Below the pieces are notes generated by a model. It was not told where the DNA came from. It was given only the letters and a program-made list of their open reading frames with translations, and did not search any database. Both the position numbers and the translations under genes were made by a program. A stretch of 64,000 nucleotides of DNA from NCBI GenBank assembly GCA_002363385.1, contig DEVL01000001.1, positions 327,072-391,071 on the forward strand. The letters are read 5' to 3'. Each line of letters begins with the position of its first letter. The stretch's first letter is position 1. Below, piece after piece: positions 1-7,304 of the stretch. Origin of the DNA: Stenotrophomonas maltophilia (GTDB lineage Bacteria > Pseudomonadota > Gammaproteobacteria > Xanthomonadales > Xanthomonadaceae).

Positions 1-2
1 GG

Positions 3-230
3 GACACGAAGGATCCGTCCAAGGCCGGCAAGCTGCGCCTGATGTACGAAGCCAACCCGATGGGCCTGCTGGTCGAACAGGCCGGCGGCGCCGCCACCAC
101 CGGTCGCGTGCGCATTCTCGACATCCAGCCCGATCAGCTGCACCAGCGCGTGCCGGTCTTCCTCGGCTCGCGCAATGAGGTGGAAGAAGCCACCCGTTAC
201 CACCGCGAACACGACAGCGCGGCAGGTTGA
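3..230 (+). CDS. fbp: Fructose-1,6-bisphosphatase class I, C-terminal part
   Basis: This is the last ~75 codons of a gene that begins before the window. The reading frame is open from the first bases and ends in TGA at 228-230. The encoded tail contains KLRLMYEANPMGLLVEQAGG, followed by a PVFLGSRNEVE block near the end; both are conserved in class I fructose-1,6-bisphosphatase. The enzyme removes the 1-phosphate from fructose-1,6-bisphosphate in gluconeogenesis, in the cytoplasm. The N-terminal two thirds, including the metal-binding residues, cannot be checked here. A short GC hairpin follows the stop codon. Confidence 0.9.
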   Translation, partial: DTKDPSKAGKLRLMYEANPMGLLVEQAGGAATTGRVRILDIQPDQLHQRVPVFLGSRNEVEEATRYHREHDSAAG

Positions 231-238
231 TTTCCTAC

Positions 239-267
239 ACAGGGCTGGCCGTCAGGTCAGCCCTGTT
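239..267 (+). terminator. Hairpin after fbp, possible terminator
   Basis: ACAGGGCTG and CAGCCCTGT form a 9-bp inverted repeat around a 10-nt loop, starting 9 nt after the fbp stop codon. There is no proper U tract after the stem, so intrinsic termination is uncertain. Confidence 0.45.
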
Positions 268-339
268 GATACGTGGCAACGGCGTGACATCGGCCACGGC
301 AGCGGTCACCATCGGCCATTCGTGCCCACGGATGACCCC

Positions 340-1050
340 ATGACTGCCGACGCGCCGCTCGATTTCATCGAAGTAATCCACAACGCCGTCCCCAACGAGG
401 TCTGTGCGGCCCTGCAGGCCCAGATGCGATCCAGTGCGCAGTTGCAGCCGGGCGAAGTGGGCAGCGGTGTGTTCCCGGAACTCAAGCACAGCAAGGATCT
501 TCGCATCAGCGGGCGCCCCGAGTGGCGGCAGGCGGAAGCAGTGCTGCAGCAGGCGGTTTTCAAGGGTTTGCTGACTTATCTACGCCGTTATCCACAGGCC
601 CTGATCTCGCCGCTGATGCTGCAGATCCAGGACAGTCAGGGGCAACCGCGCCGGTTGGCGGCCGAGGATTTCCCCGACATGGACGACGCCACGCTGTCCG
701 ACCTGGCCCGCACCTGCCTGCGGCCCGGTGCCATCAATCTGCAATGGTATGCCGCGGGCGAGGGCGGCTATCCGTACTGGCACTGCGAGCTGTACCCACG
801 CGATCCGGCCGGCGAAACGCTGCACCGCCATCTGCTGTGGACGCTCTACCTCAACGACGATTTCGACGCCGGCGAAACCGAGTTCCTGTTCCAGGGCCGC
901 AAGGTCGCGCCGCGCACGGGCAGCCTGTTGATCGCACCGACCGCATTTACCCACACGCACCGGGGCAACCGGCCGCAGGGTGGGGACAAGTTCATTGCGA
1001 CGAGCTGGGTTCTTTTCCAGAGTGCGCAGAAATTGTTTGGTGGGAATTGA
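340..1050 (+). CDS. 2OG-Fe(II) oxygenase family protein
   Basis: This 236-residue protein has the look of a prolyl-4-hydroxylase-like 2-oxoglutarate/Fe(II) dioxygenase. The C-terminal half carries a YPYWHCELYPRD stretch that could supply the first His-x-Glu/Asp metal ligands, a LLWTLYLNDDFDAGETEF block typical of these double-stranded beta helices, and an FTHTHRGNRP segment with the distal His, followed by a basic residue region (GGDKFIATSW) for 2-oxoglutarate binding. The ATG at 340 is preferred over upstream in-frame starts because the residues before it are low-quality sequence without family similarity. It is probably cytoplasmic. The substrate cannot be inferred; neighbours give no pathway context. 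Confidence 0.75.
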   Translation: MTADAPLDFIEVIHNAVPNEVCAALQAQMRSSAQLQPGEVGSGVFPELKHSKDLRISGRPEWRQAEAVLQQAVFKGLLTYLRRYPQALISPLMLQIQDSQGQPRRLAAEDFPDMDDATLSDLARTCLRPGAINLQWYAAGEGGYPYWHCELYPRDPAGETLHRHLLWTLYLNDDFDAGETEFLFQGRKVAPRTGSLLIAPTAFTHTHRGNRPQGGDKFIATSWVLFQSAQKLFGGN

Positions 1051-1425
1051 TCAGCGCGCCCACACCAGCAACACAGCACCCACCACTACCACCACGGCCA
1101 ACACGGCCAACACCATCACGGTGATCAGCACATTGCGCCCAGTGCGCTTCGCCTTGGCCTTCAGCCCGGCCAACACGTCCAGATCCAGATAGAGACGATC
1201 ACCGCCCGCATTGCGGATGACGCCGTTGTCCCGGTAGTACGTCAGCGGCGCATGGAGTGCAGGGTCGATGCTGTCCGCCGCGATCGCGCTCTGCGGCGAC
1301 AGCGCCTGATGGCCGGTGAAGTGTGCGATCAACGCGTCGCGCTGCTGCTGCACCGCGGCGGTGATGGCGGCGTTGATCGCGATGTTGGCCGCGTTCGACG
1401 CGGCCGAGGTGGCTGCCGATGACAT
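1051..1425 (-). CDS. Small tail-anchored membrane protein of unknown function
   Basis: I do not recognise this 124-residue protein. The N-terminal third is Ala/Asn-rich and probably helical (SSAATSAASNAANIAINAAI). A middle part contains a DPALHAPLTYYRDNGVIRNAGG segment. A basic stretch (KAKAKRTGR) then leads into a single strongly hydrophobic C-terminal segment of about 24 residues ending LLVWAR. This suggests a tail-anchored inner-membrane protein with its bulk in the cytoplasm. It converges tail to tail with the oxygenase gene at 340-1050, which ends at the very next base, and lies about 100 bp downstream of the radical SAM gene. Confidence 0.6.
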   Translation of the reverse strand: MSSAATSAASNAANIAINAAITAAVQQQRDALIAHFTGHQALSPQSAIAADSIDPALHAPLTYYRDNGVIRNAGGDRLYLDLDVLAGLKAKAKRTGRNVLITVMVLAVLAVVVVVGAVLLVWAR

Positions 1426-1527
1426 GTGGTTTCCCCCTGGATATCCGATGTGGACGTCAGGCCACCGCGGCGCGGTGCCTTGGCCCGATTGTTGGGCGGG
1501 TGCGCCCTAAAGTCCATCGGGGGCTGA

Positions 1528-2619
1528 TCAGAACAACGAGCCCTGCGGTGACTCCGCCCGCGGCGGCAACGGCCGCAGGAAGCGGGTGCAGTCCAGCTTC
1601 GGCCAGTGGCTGTGCTGCGCGTCGAAGCCCAGGCGCTTGCGGGCCAGCTTGAAGCGGTTGGACAGCAGATCCGCGTAGACGCCTTCGCCGCGCATGCGCG
1701 TGCCGAACTGGCTGTTGTAGTCCTTGCCGCCGCGCAGCTGGTTGATGGTGCTCATCACGTGCGTGGCACGGTCCGGATGGTGGGTGTCGAGCCAATCGCG
1801 GAACAGCGGCGCCACTTCCAGCGGCAGGCGCAGCAGCACGTAGCCGGCGGTGGAGGCACCGGCATCGTGAGCGGCCTCAAGCACGGCTTCCAGTTCGGCA
1901 TCGTTGATCCACGGGATCACCGGCGCAACCATCACCCCGACCGGGATGCCGGCATCGCTCAGCCGGCGCATCGCGCGCAGCCGTGCATGTGGGGCCGAGG
2001 CGCGTGGTTCTAGCTTGGCCGACAGGTGCGGGTCCAGCGAGGTCACCGAGAAGTGCACGCTGACCAGCTGCTTTTCCGCCAGCGGTGCGAGCAGGTCGAT
2101 GTCGCGCTCGACCAGCGCATTCTTGGTGATCAGCGAGAACGGGTGCTGCGTTTCGAGCATCACCTCGATCAGCTGGCGGGTGAGTTTGAGCTTGCGTTCG
2201 ATCGGCTGGTAGGCATCGGTGTTGATGCCCAGCGCGATCGGCTGCGGCACGTAGCCAGGGCGCGAGAACTCCTTGCGCAGCAGCTGCGGCGCATTGGTCT
2301 TGGCGAACAGCTTGGTCTCGAAGTCCAGCCCGGGCGAGAGATTGAGATAGGCGTGCGAGGGTCGGGCGAAGCAATAGGAGCACCCGTGCTCGCAGCCGCG
2401 GTACGGATTGACCGACTGGCTGAAGCCGACGTCCGGCGACTTGTTGCGGCTGATGATGCTGCGGGCGGTCTCGGCGCGCACTTCGGTGCGCAGCCGCGGC
2501 GCGGCGAACTCCTCGCTCTCGTCCGGCGCCCAGCCGTCGTCCATCGCTTCGCTGACGGTGACCTCGAAACGGCCCGCCAGGTGCGTGCGGGAGCCCCGGC
2601 CTTTGATCGCAATACCCAT
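1528..2619 (-). CDS. PA0069-type radical SAM protein
   Basis: This 363-residue protein has the radical SAM cluster motif as CEHGCSYC (C-x3-C-x2-C) inside SVNPYRGCEHGCSYCFARP, the form typical of the SplB-like 'PA0069 family'. These enzymes bind a 4Fe-4S cluster and cleave S-adenosylmethionine; the family's substrate is not established. Further family blocks are visible: GINTDAYQPIERKLKLTR, LITKNALVERDIDLL and VPVIPWIND-like sequence in the middle, and a basic C-terminus. The ATG at 2619 is chosen; a TTG two codons upstream is possible. The upstream 287 bp contain palindromes (see 2699-2755). Confidence 0.85.
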   Translation of the reverse strand: MGIAIKGRGSRTHLAGRFEVTVSEAMDDGWAPDESEEFAAPRLRTEVRAETARSIISRNKSPDVGFSQSVNPYRGCEHGCSYCFARPSHAYLNLSPGLDFETKLFAKTNAPQLLRKEFSRPGYVPQPIALGINTDAYQPIERKLKLTRQLIEVMLETQHPFSLITKNALVERDIDLLAPLAEKQLVSVHFSVTSLDPHLSAKLEPRASAPHARLRAMRRLSDAGIPVGVMVAPVIPWINDAELEAVLEAAHDAGASTAGYVLLRLPLEVAPLFRDWLDTHHPDRATHVMSTINQLRGGKDYNSQFGTRMRGEGVYADLLSNRFKLARKRLGFDAQHSHWPKLDCTRFLRPLPPRAESPQGSLF

Positions 2620-2698
2620 CGTCAAAGGCTATCGCCGGGAGGTCTCAGGGAATGAGACGTCGTGGCGTCGGAACGGCGGGGATGGGAGATATCCATGA

Positions 2699-2714
2699 TT
2701 AGTAGTATTACTAA
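2699..2714. promoter_or_regulatory. Palindrome TTAGTA-GTAT-TACTAA upstream of the radical SAM gene
   Basis: TTAGTA and TACTAA form a perfect 6-bp inverted repeat with a 4-bp spacer, about 80 bp upstream of the radical SAM start, in an AT-rich patch within GC-rich DNA. Its size suits a dimeric repressor. It shares ATTAGTAGTAT with the MarR operator region at 57261-57287. Function is inferred only. Confidence 0.4.
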
Positions 2715-2738
2715 CCACAGGGGTAAAGGGAAGTGAAA

Positions 2739-2755
2739 CCCTTGCAATTCAAGGG
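2739..2755. repeat. Small inverted repeat CCCTTG-CAATT-CAAGGG
   Basis: A perfect 6-bp inverted repeat with a 5-nt loop lies in the 287-bp gap between pdxJ and the radical SAM gene. No U tract follows on either strand. A DnaA-box-like TTATCCACA occurs about 35 bp further on. The rest of this gap shows no gene. Confidence 0.35.
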
Positions 2756-2840
2756 ATGTAAGGCGAGGCGATCAGTTTCATCCCCTAAATTATCCACAGG
2801 GCCGGAGCGTGCCCCGGGAGTGCCGTGTCACCGGGCGAAC

Positions 2841-2865
2841 GAGCCGACCAACGGTGGGCTCCTAC
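2841..2865 (-). repeat. Degenerate GTAG-type REP (SMAG-like) element
   Basis: GAGCCGACC and GGTGGGCTC pair with one mismatch around AACG, and the element ends in CTAC, i.e. it starts with GTAG on the minus strand. This is the architecture of the GTAG-bounded REP elements of Stenotrophomonas and Xanthomonas. It lies 40 bp downstream of the pdxJ stop codon. Confidence 0.6.
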
Positions 2866-2906
2866 GGGGTCTCGGGCGCCTTGCGTGGCAGGGCTAAGCG
2901 CCGGCA

Positions 2907-3650
2907 TCAGAGCAGCCGCAGATATCCCTTCACCGTGGCTTCCAGCCCGTCGTACAGCGCCTCACTGATCAGGGCGTGGCCGATCGAGACTTCCAGCACG
3001 TCCGGCACGGTCCGCAGGAAATCGGCCAGGTTGTCCTGCGACAGGTCGTGCCCGGCGTTGACCCCCAGGCCGGCCGCCTGGGCGCGCCGCGCCGCATCGG
3101 CGAACACGGCCAGCATGGCCGAGGCGTCACCGGCGGCATGCGCCTCGGCGTAGGGGCCGGTGTAGAGCTCCACGCGGTCGGCCCCGATGGCCGCGGCTTG
3201 GGCGATGTCGGGGTTGCCTGCGTCCACGAACAGGCTGACCCGGCAGCCGTACGTCTTCAGCTCGGCGATCAGCGGGCGCAGGCGCTGTGCATCACGGCCG
3301 AAATCAAAGCCGTGGTCGGAAGTGAGCTGGCCGTCGCCGTCCGGCACCAAAGTGGCCTGGGCAGGTCGGGTCTGCGCGCACAGCGGCAGCAGCCCGGGGT
3401 ACCCCTCACGCGGGGGCGCGAACGGGTTGCCCTCGATGTTGAACTCCACGCCGCGCTCGGCCGTCAGCGCGGACAGGGCCAGCACGTCCTCGGCGTGGAT
3501 GTGGCGACGGTCCGGACGCGGGTGCACGGTGATGCCGTGCGCACCGGCATCCAGGCAGGCACGGGCGGCCTGCGGGACGTCCGGGTCGGTGCCGCCGCGC
3601 GAGTTGCGCAGGACGGCGATCTTGTTCACGTTGACGCTGAGTTGGGTCAT
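2907..3650 (-). CDS. pdxJ: Pyridoxine 5'-phosphate synthase
   Basis: PdxJ condenses 3-amino-2-oxopropyl phosphate with 1-deoxyxylulose 5-phosphate to make pyridoxine 5'-phosphate, the last ring-forming step of de novo vitamin B6 synthesis. The 247-residue product shows the family's N-terminal LSVNVNKIAVLRNSRGG, the TVHPRPDRRHI segment with the phosphate-binding His/Arg residues, ELYTGPYAEAHA, GVNAGHDL and the C-terminal SIGHALISEALYDGLE block. The ATG at 3650 gives the expected N-terminus; the longer open frame upstream is the reverse frame of the next gene. It is 4 bp downstream of the small membrane-protein gene, so probably cotranscribed with it. Confidence 0.95.
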   Translation of the reverse strand: MTQLSVNVNKIAVLRNSRGGTDPDVPQAARACLDAGAHGITVHPRPDRRHIHAEDVLALSALTAERGVEFNIEGNPFAPPREGYPGLLPLCAQTRPAQATLVPDGDGQLTSDHGFDFGRDAQRLRPLIAELKTYGCRVSLFVDAGNPDIAQAAAIGADRVELYTGPYAEAHAAGDASAMLAVFADAARRAQAAGLGVNAGHDLSQDNLADFLRTVPDVLEVSIGHALISEALYDGLEATVKGYLRLL

Positions 3651-3654
3651 GGCA

Positions 3655-3915
3655 CTACGAGGGGTCGGACTCACCCTGAGCGGTCGGGGTGCGCGCCTGG
3701 ACGGCGAGCTCCCGCAGCCGACGGAGTTCGTTGGGATCGGTGATGGCCGCACGGGTGGCCTGCACATCGCCGAAGCGGGCCACATAGAGGCCGCGGACCC
3801 ACGCCAGCAGGAACACCAGGGTGCCCAGCAGCGACAGCGCCATCAGCCCCATGTGGGGGGTCTTGAGCGCCATGCCGAAACAGGCCAGCGCCAACAGCAG
3901 AAACAGCCAGTACAT
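3655..3915 (-). CDS. Small inner-membrane protein of unknown function
   Basis: An 86-residue protein with two hydrophobic segments at its N-terminus (YWLFLLLALACFGMAL and GLMALSLLGTLVFLLAWVRGLY) followed by a polar C-terminal tail (ATRAAITDPNELRRLRELAVQ). The ATG at 3915 places the first membrane segment right at the N-terminus. I do not recognise a family. It sits between cls and pdxJ on the same strand, with 68 bp to cls and 4 bp to pdxJ, and is probably part of the same transcript. Confidence 0.7.
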   Translation of the reverse strand: MYWLFLLLALACFGMALKTPHMGLMALSLLGTLVFLLAWVRGLYVARFGDVQATRAAITDPNELRRLRELAVQARTPTAQGESDPS

Positions 3916-3983
3916 GTCGTTCTCCCCGATTGACCGGGCCAGTGTAGCGCTGGCGCCCGGTGCGGTTCCACGGGAAGCAATGG

Positions 3984-5444
3984 CTACAGCAGCGGCGAGG
4001 CCAGGCGCGCGAACGCTTCGGGCACACGGTGCCGCCACAGCGAACGCTGACGATCGTTGTAGACCGGTGAGGCGCTGCTGTACTCGGCCAGCAGGATCTC
4101 GGCCAGCGCTGCCACCCGGTCGGTATCGCTGATCATCATCGAGAGCTCGAAGTTGAGGCGGAAGCTGCGGTGATCAAAGTTGGCACTGCCGACGATGCAG
4201 ACGTCGTCATCGGCGATGAAGGCCTTGGTGTGCAGCATGCGCGGGCCGTACTCGTAGATCTTGACCCCGGCCTGCAGCAGCTCATCGAAGTAGGAGCGCG
4301 CGGCCTGGGTGACGAACCAGGAGTCGCTCATCTTGGGCACCAGCAGGCGCACGTCCAGCCCACCGAGTGCGGCCGAGGTCAGTGCCATGCGCGCGGCTTC
4401 GCCCGGGACGAAGTAGGGCGTCACCAACCAGACGCGCTCCTTGGCTTCGTGGATCGCCGCCACGTGCAGCCGGTGAATGGTTTCCCACGACGAGTCCGGG
4501 CCGGAGACCAGCACCTGCGCGCTGATGCTGCCCTCGTTGCGGCTGGGCATGGTCTCCGGCCACAACTGCGCGATCTTGAAGCGCGCCGGCTCCTGGCCGG
4601 TGGCGTAGATCCAATCCTCGATGAAGACCAGCTGCAGGCTGCGCACCACGTGGCCGCGCAGGCGCATGTGCAGGTCGCGATACGCATCCGGGCGGACGCT
4701 CTCGTCCTCCTCATCGGTGATGTTGATGCCGCCGGTGAAGGCCTGCAGGCCATCGATGATGACCAGCTTGCGGTGCGTGCGCAGGTTCAACCAGGGCCGC
4801 TTGAACGGCTTGAGCAGCTGCCGCGGATGGAACCAGACCACTTCGGCACCGGCATCCAGCAGCGGCTGCAGGAAGCGCTTGCGGATGGACGACGAACCGA
4901 CCGCGTCCAGCAGCAGCCGCACGCGTACACCGGCGGCGGCACGCTCGGTCAGCGCATCGCGCAGCGCGGTGCCGGCGTGGTCCGGATTGAAGATGTAGTA
5001 CTCCAGATGCAGATGATCTTTCGCCGTGGCGACCGCAGCGAGCAATGCGCTGTAGGTGGCCGCACCATCGACCAGCCACTCCACTTCGGTGGCCGAGCTC
5101 GGTGACAGCCCGGTCGTGGCCTGGGCGATCTTGGCCAGCTCGGTGCAGTCCGCATCCGGTGGGCAGACGCTGCTGTAGTGCTCCATGCCCGAGCGCGAGC
5201 GACCGCGGCGCAGGCGTTGCCGTTTGACCTTCTGCGGGCCGAGCAGGTAGTAGATGAAGAGCCCGAGATAGGGCAGGGCGGCCAGCGACAGGATCCAGCT
5301 CAGCGTGGCGACCGGCTCGCGCTTCTGCAGCATGATCCAACCGATCAGCCACAGCAGATAGAGAATGTAGGCCGCCACCATGAGGGGGCGCAGGTGGGGG
5401 ATGGCATCAAGCCAATCCCCGAAGACGTCGAAGGTTGCGAGCAT
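3984..5444 (-). CDS. cls: Cardiolipin synthase (phospholipase D superfamily)
   Basis: Cls joins two phosphatidylglycerol molecules to make cardiolipin and glycerol at the inner membrane. The 486-residue protein has two N-terminal membrane segments (about residues 21-39 and 44-67) followed by two phospholipase D domains. Both HKD motifs are present: THRKLVIIDG near residue 221 and LHTKAFIADDD near residue 402, each with the GG or GSAN sequence that normally follows (FTGGIN and GSANFDHRS). The ATG at 5444 is taken because upstream in-frame sequence crosses the exbD2 terminator. Which of the bacterial Cls types it corresponds to is not settled here. Confidence 0.93.
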   Translation of the reverse strand: MLATFDVFGDWLDAIPHLRPLMVAAYILYLLWLIGWIMLQKREPVATLSWILSLAALPYLGLFIYYLLGPQKVKRQRLRRGRSRSGMEHYSSVCPPDADCTELAKIAQATTGLSPSSATEVEWLVDGAATYSALLAAVATAKDHLHLEYYIFNPDHAGTALRDALTERAAAGVRVRLLLDAVGSSSIRKRFLQPLLDAGAEVVWFHPRQLLKPFKRPWLNLRTHRKLVIIDGLQAFTGGINITDEEDESVRPDAYRDLHMRLRGHVVRSLQLVFIEDWIYATGQEPARFKIAQLWPETMPSRNEGSISAQVLVSGPDSSWETIHRLHVAAIHEAKERVWLVTPYFVPGEAARMALTSAALGGLDVRLLVPKMSDSWFVTQAARSYFDELLQAGVKIYEYGPRMLHTKAFIADDDVCIVGSANFDHRSFRLNFELSMMISDTDRVAALAEILLAEYSSASPVYNDRQRSLWRHRVPEAFARLASPLL

Positions 5445-5498
5445 GGCCGGATGATAGCGGTCGGCGTGGCGCTGGCGCGTATGCGCGACCGGTGGCAC

Positions 5499-5530
5499 AA
5501 AAAAAACGCCCCTGTTTCCAGGGGCGTTTT
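5499..5530 (-). terminator. Intrinsic terminator of the tonB-exb operon
   Basis: AAAACGCCCCTG and CAGGGGCGTTTT form a 12-bp perfect stem with a TTTC/GAAA loop, 30 bp past the exbD2 stop codon. On the minus strand the stem runs into a U tract of at least eight. It also separates the exb genes from cls. Confidence 0.9.
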
Positions 5531-5559
5531 CCAGTCGCGTCATGACTGCGTCTTGCGTA

Positions 5560-5973
5560 TTACTGCTGTACGAAGCCGATCTTCTTCATCTGAGCATTCT
5601 TCGCGGCAGCCAATACCTTGGCCATCACGTCGTACTCGGAGTCCGGGCTGGCATCAATGCGCAGTTCCGGCTGGTTGGTCGGATCGCGCTGCACTTCCTG
5701 CTCCATACGCTGCTGCAGTTCGCCCACAGCCACGGGGCTGTTGTTCCACGACACCTGGTTGCTGGCGTCCACCTTCAGCTCGATCGGCGGCGGCGGTTCG
5801 ACAGTCACCGGCGGTGGGTTGAGCACACGCTGCGGCAGGTCAACGGCGATCGGGTACGTCATGATCGGCGCGGTGACGATGAAGATGATCAGCAGCACCA
5901 GCATCACGTCCACGAGGGGCGTGACGTTGATGTCGGCCATGGGGCCTTTGTTACCACCAGTACTGAACGCCAT
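5560..5973 (-). CDS. exbD2: Biopolymer transport protein ExbD, second copy
   Basis: ExbD is the proton-channel partner of ExbB and transmits proton-motive force to TonB. This 137-residue protein has the short cytoplasmic N-terminus, one membrane segment (PLVDVMLVLLIIFIVTAPIM) carrying the conserved Asp of the proton path, and a periplasmic domain rich in prolines (NPPPVTVEPPPPIEL). Its start codon lies 4 nt beyond exbD1's stop, so the two are cotranscribed. Established work in Xanthomonas campestris describes two exbD genes, with exbD2 dispensable for iron uptake but needed for plant interaction; whether that holds here is inference. Its first ~25 codons share a 69-bp identical block with exbD1. 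Confidence 0.93.
   Translation of the reverse strand: MAFSTGGNKGPMADINVTPLVDVMLVLLIIFIVTAPIMTYPIAVDLPQRVLNPPPVTVEPPPPIELKVDASNQVSWNNSPVAVGELQQRMEQEVQRDPTNQPELRIDASPDSEYDVMAKVLAAAKNAQMKKIGFVQQ
5878..5946. repeat. 69-bp direct repeat, copy in exbD2
   Basis: Bases 5878-5946 are identical to 6307-6375 in exbD1. The block encodes the GPMADINVTPLVDVMLVLLI region including the membrane segment. The rest of the two genes is well diverged. Confidence 0.95.
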
Positions 5974-5976
5974 GGC

Positions 5977-6402
5977 TTACTGCCCCTTTACTTTGGTGGC
6001 GACGAAGCCCACGTCGAGCATGCCCTGTTCCTGCGCGACCTTCGTCATCTCATTGATGACGCGCATCTTGGTGGTGCGATCACCACGCAGGTTGAGGGGC
6101 GGCTGCGGGGTCTGCTGGGCGGCGGTCGCCAAGCGCGACTCGAGCGTCTGCTTGTCGATTTCCTCGTCGTTCCAGTAGATCGAGCCGTCTTCCTTGACTG
6201 CCAAGGTGATCGGGCTCGCCCGCTTTTCAGCGTCTTCCGGATTCTGCACCAGGTTGGCCTCAGGCAGATCCACCTTGACCTTGTGGGACATCAGGGGAGC
6301 CGTGATGATGAAGATGATCAGCAGCACCAGCATCACGTCCACGAGGGGCGTGACGTTGATGTCGGCCATGGGGCCGCCGCTGTTACCACTACTGAAAGCC
6401 AT
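5977..6402 (-). CDS. exbD1: Biopolymer transport protein ExbD, first copy
   Basis: A 141-residue ExbD with one N-terminal membrane segment (LVDVMLVLLIIFIITAPLM) holding the conserved Asp, and a periplasmic domain containing VDLPEANL, a hallmark of ExbD/TolR, plus KADRTTK-like basic sequence (LRGDRTTKMRVINEM) that resembles the peptidoglycan-binding fold of TolR. It works with ExbB in the inner membrane to energise TonB. It is the third gene of the tonB-exbB-exbD1-exbD2 cluster; 57 bp separate it from exbB and 3 bp from exbD2. The VDLPEA motif is more canonical here than in exbD2 (VDLPQR). Confidence 0.94.
   Translation of the reverse strand: MAFSSGNSGGPMADINVTPLVDVMLVLLIIFIITAPLMSHKVKVDLPEANLVQNPEDAEKRASPITLAVKEDGSIYWNDEEIDKQTLESRLATAAQQTPQPPLNLRGDRTTKMRVINEMTKVAQEQGMLDVGFVATKVKGQ
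6307..6375. repeat. 69-bp direct repeat, copy in exbD1
   Basis: Identical to 5878-5946 over 69 bp. The two copies lie 429 bp apart in direct orientation, long enough to serve as a substrate for recombination or gene conversion. Confidence 0.95.
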
Positions 6403-6459
6403 AACGGGCTCCGTCTAGATCGTGTTGACTACGTTCTCGCTGGGTGACGCGCGTCGCTA

Positions 6460-7218
6460 TTAGCGAACGCGCGAACCGGTGGCGAAGAAGTCGTGCAGGT
6501 CGTGAGCGAACGTATCGAACTTGCTGATCGTGGCGCTGTTGATCTTGCTGAAGAAGTTGAAGGCGAACACGGCCGGGATAGCCACGAACAGACCGATGGC
6601 GGTCATGATCAGTGCTTCACCCACCGGGCCGGCAACGGCGTCGATCGAGGCGGAACCGGTGGCACCGATCTTGATCAGCGCGCCGTAGATGCCCCACACG
6701 GTACCCAGCAGACCCACGAACGGAGCGGTTGCGCCGACGGTGGCCAGCAGGGTCATGCCCGACTGCAGGTTGTTGCTTTCGCGGGTCACGGCCTGACGCA
6801 GGGCGCGATCGACGAACTCCGAACGGCTCAGGTTTTCACCCAGGCCACCCGAGGTGCCGCCTTCCGAACGCTGGTGGTGCGCAGCAGCCTGTGCAGCGTC
6901 CAGAGCGATCTTGGAGAAGGGCTCCGAAGCCGGCTGTTCTTCCATCGCACGGATGGCGTCCTGAGCGTTCGGGGTATCCCAGAACAGGCTCACGACCTTG
7001 TCGGCAGCTGCCTTCAGGCGGGTGGCGCGGAAGATGTTGATGACGGTCCAGTACCAGGACATGGCCGACATGATGATCAGGGTCAGCAGCACGACCCAGG
7101 AGACGGCGAAGTCACCCGGCTGGGTGGTCATCTCGTGGATCAGGTGCTCGAAGCCCATCTGCGACAGGGCGTTGGAGTTGCCCCCGGCAGCAGCGGCGAT
7201 GAAAAGTTCCTGCAGCAT
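6460..7218 (-). CDS. exbB: Biopolymer transport protein ExbB
   Basis: ExbB forms the pentameric scaffold of the TonB-associated proton channel. The 252-residue protein has three membrane segments: one near the N-terminus (VSWVVLLTLIIMSAMSWYW) and two in the C-terminal half (MTLLATVGATAPFVGLLGTVWGIY and GEALIMTAIGLFVAIPAVFAFN), with the conserved TVGATAPFVGLLGTVWGI motif of the ExbB/TolQ/MotA family. A cytoplasmic stretch of about 100 residues lies between the first and second segments. The ATG at 7218 has purine-rich sequence just upstream. It follows tonB by 86 bp and is probably on the same transcript. Confidence 0.95.
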   Translation of the reverse strand: MLQELFIAAAAGGNSNALSQMGFEHLIHEMTTQPGDFAVSWVVLLTLIIMSAMSWYWTVINIFRATRLKAAADKVVSLFWDTPNAQDAIRAMEEQPASEPFSKIALDAAQAAAHHQRSEGGTSGGLGENLSRSEFVDRALRQAVTRESNNLQSGMTLLATVGATAPFVGLLGTVWGIYGALIKIGATGSASIDAVAGPVGEALIMTAIGLFVAIPAVFAFNFFSKINSATISKFDTFAHDLHDFFATGSRVR

Positions 7219-7304
7219 GACGCTTACCTTTGTTGTGTGTGGTGATAAAGGGTATTGCTAGAAATAACCGCTAGAGGCGGTGGCCGGCGGGCCACCGGCC
7301 ACTA

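Noticed and set aside
588..596. Perfect DnaA box TTATCCACA inside the oxygenase gene
   Set aside because: A single isolated box in coding sequence far from the origin is expected by chance.
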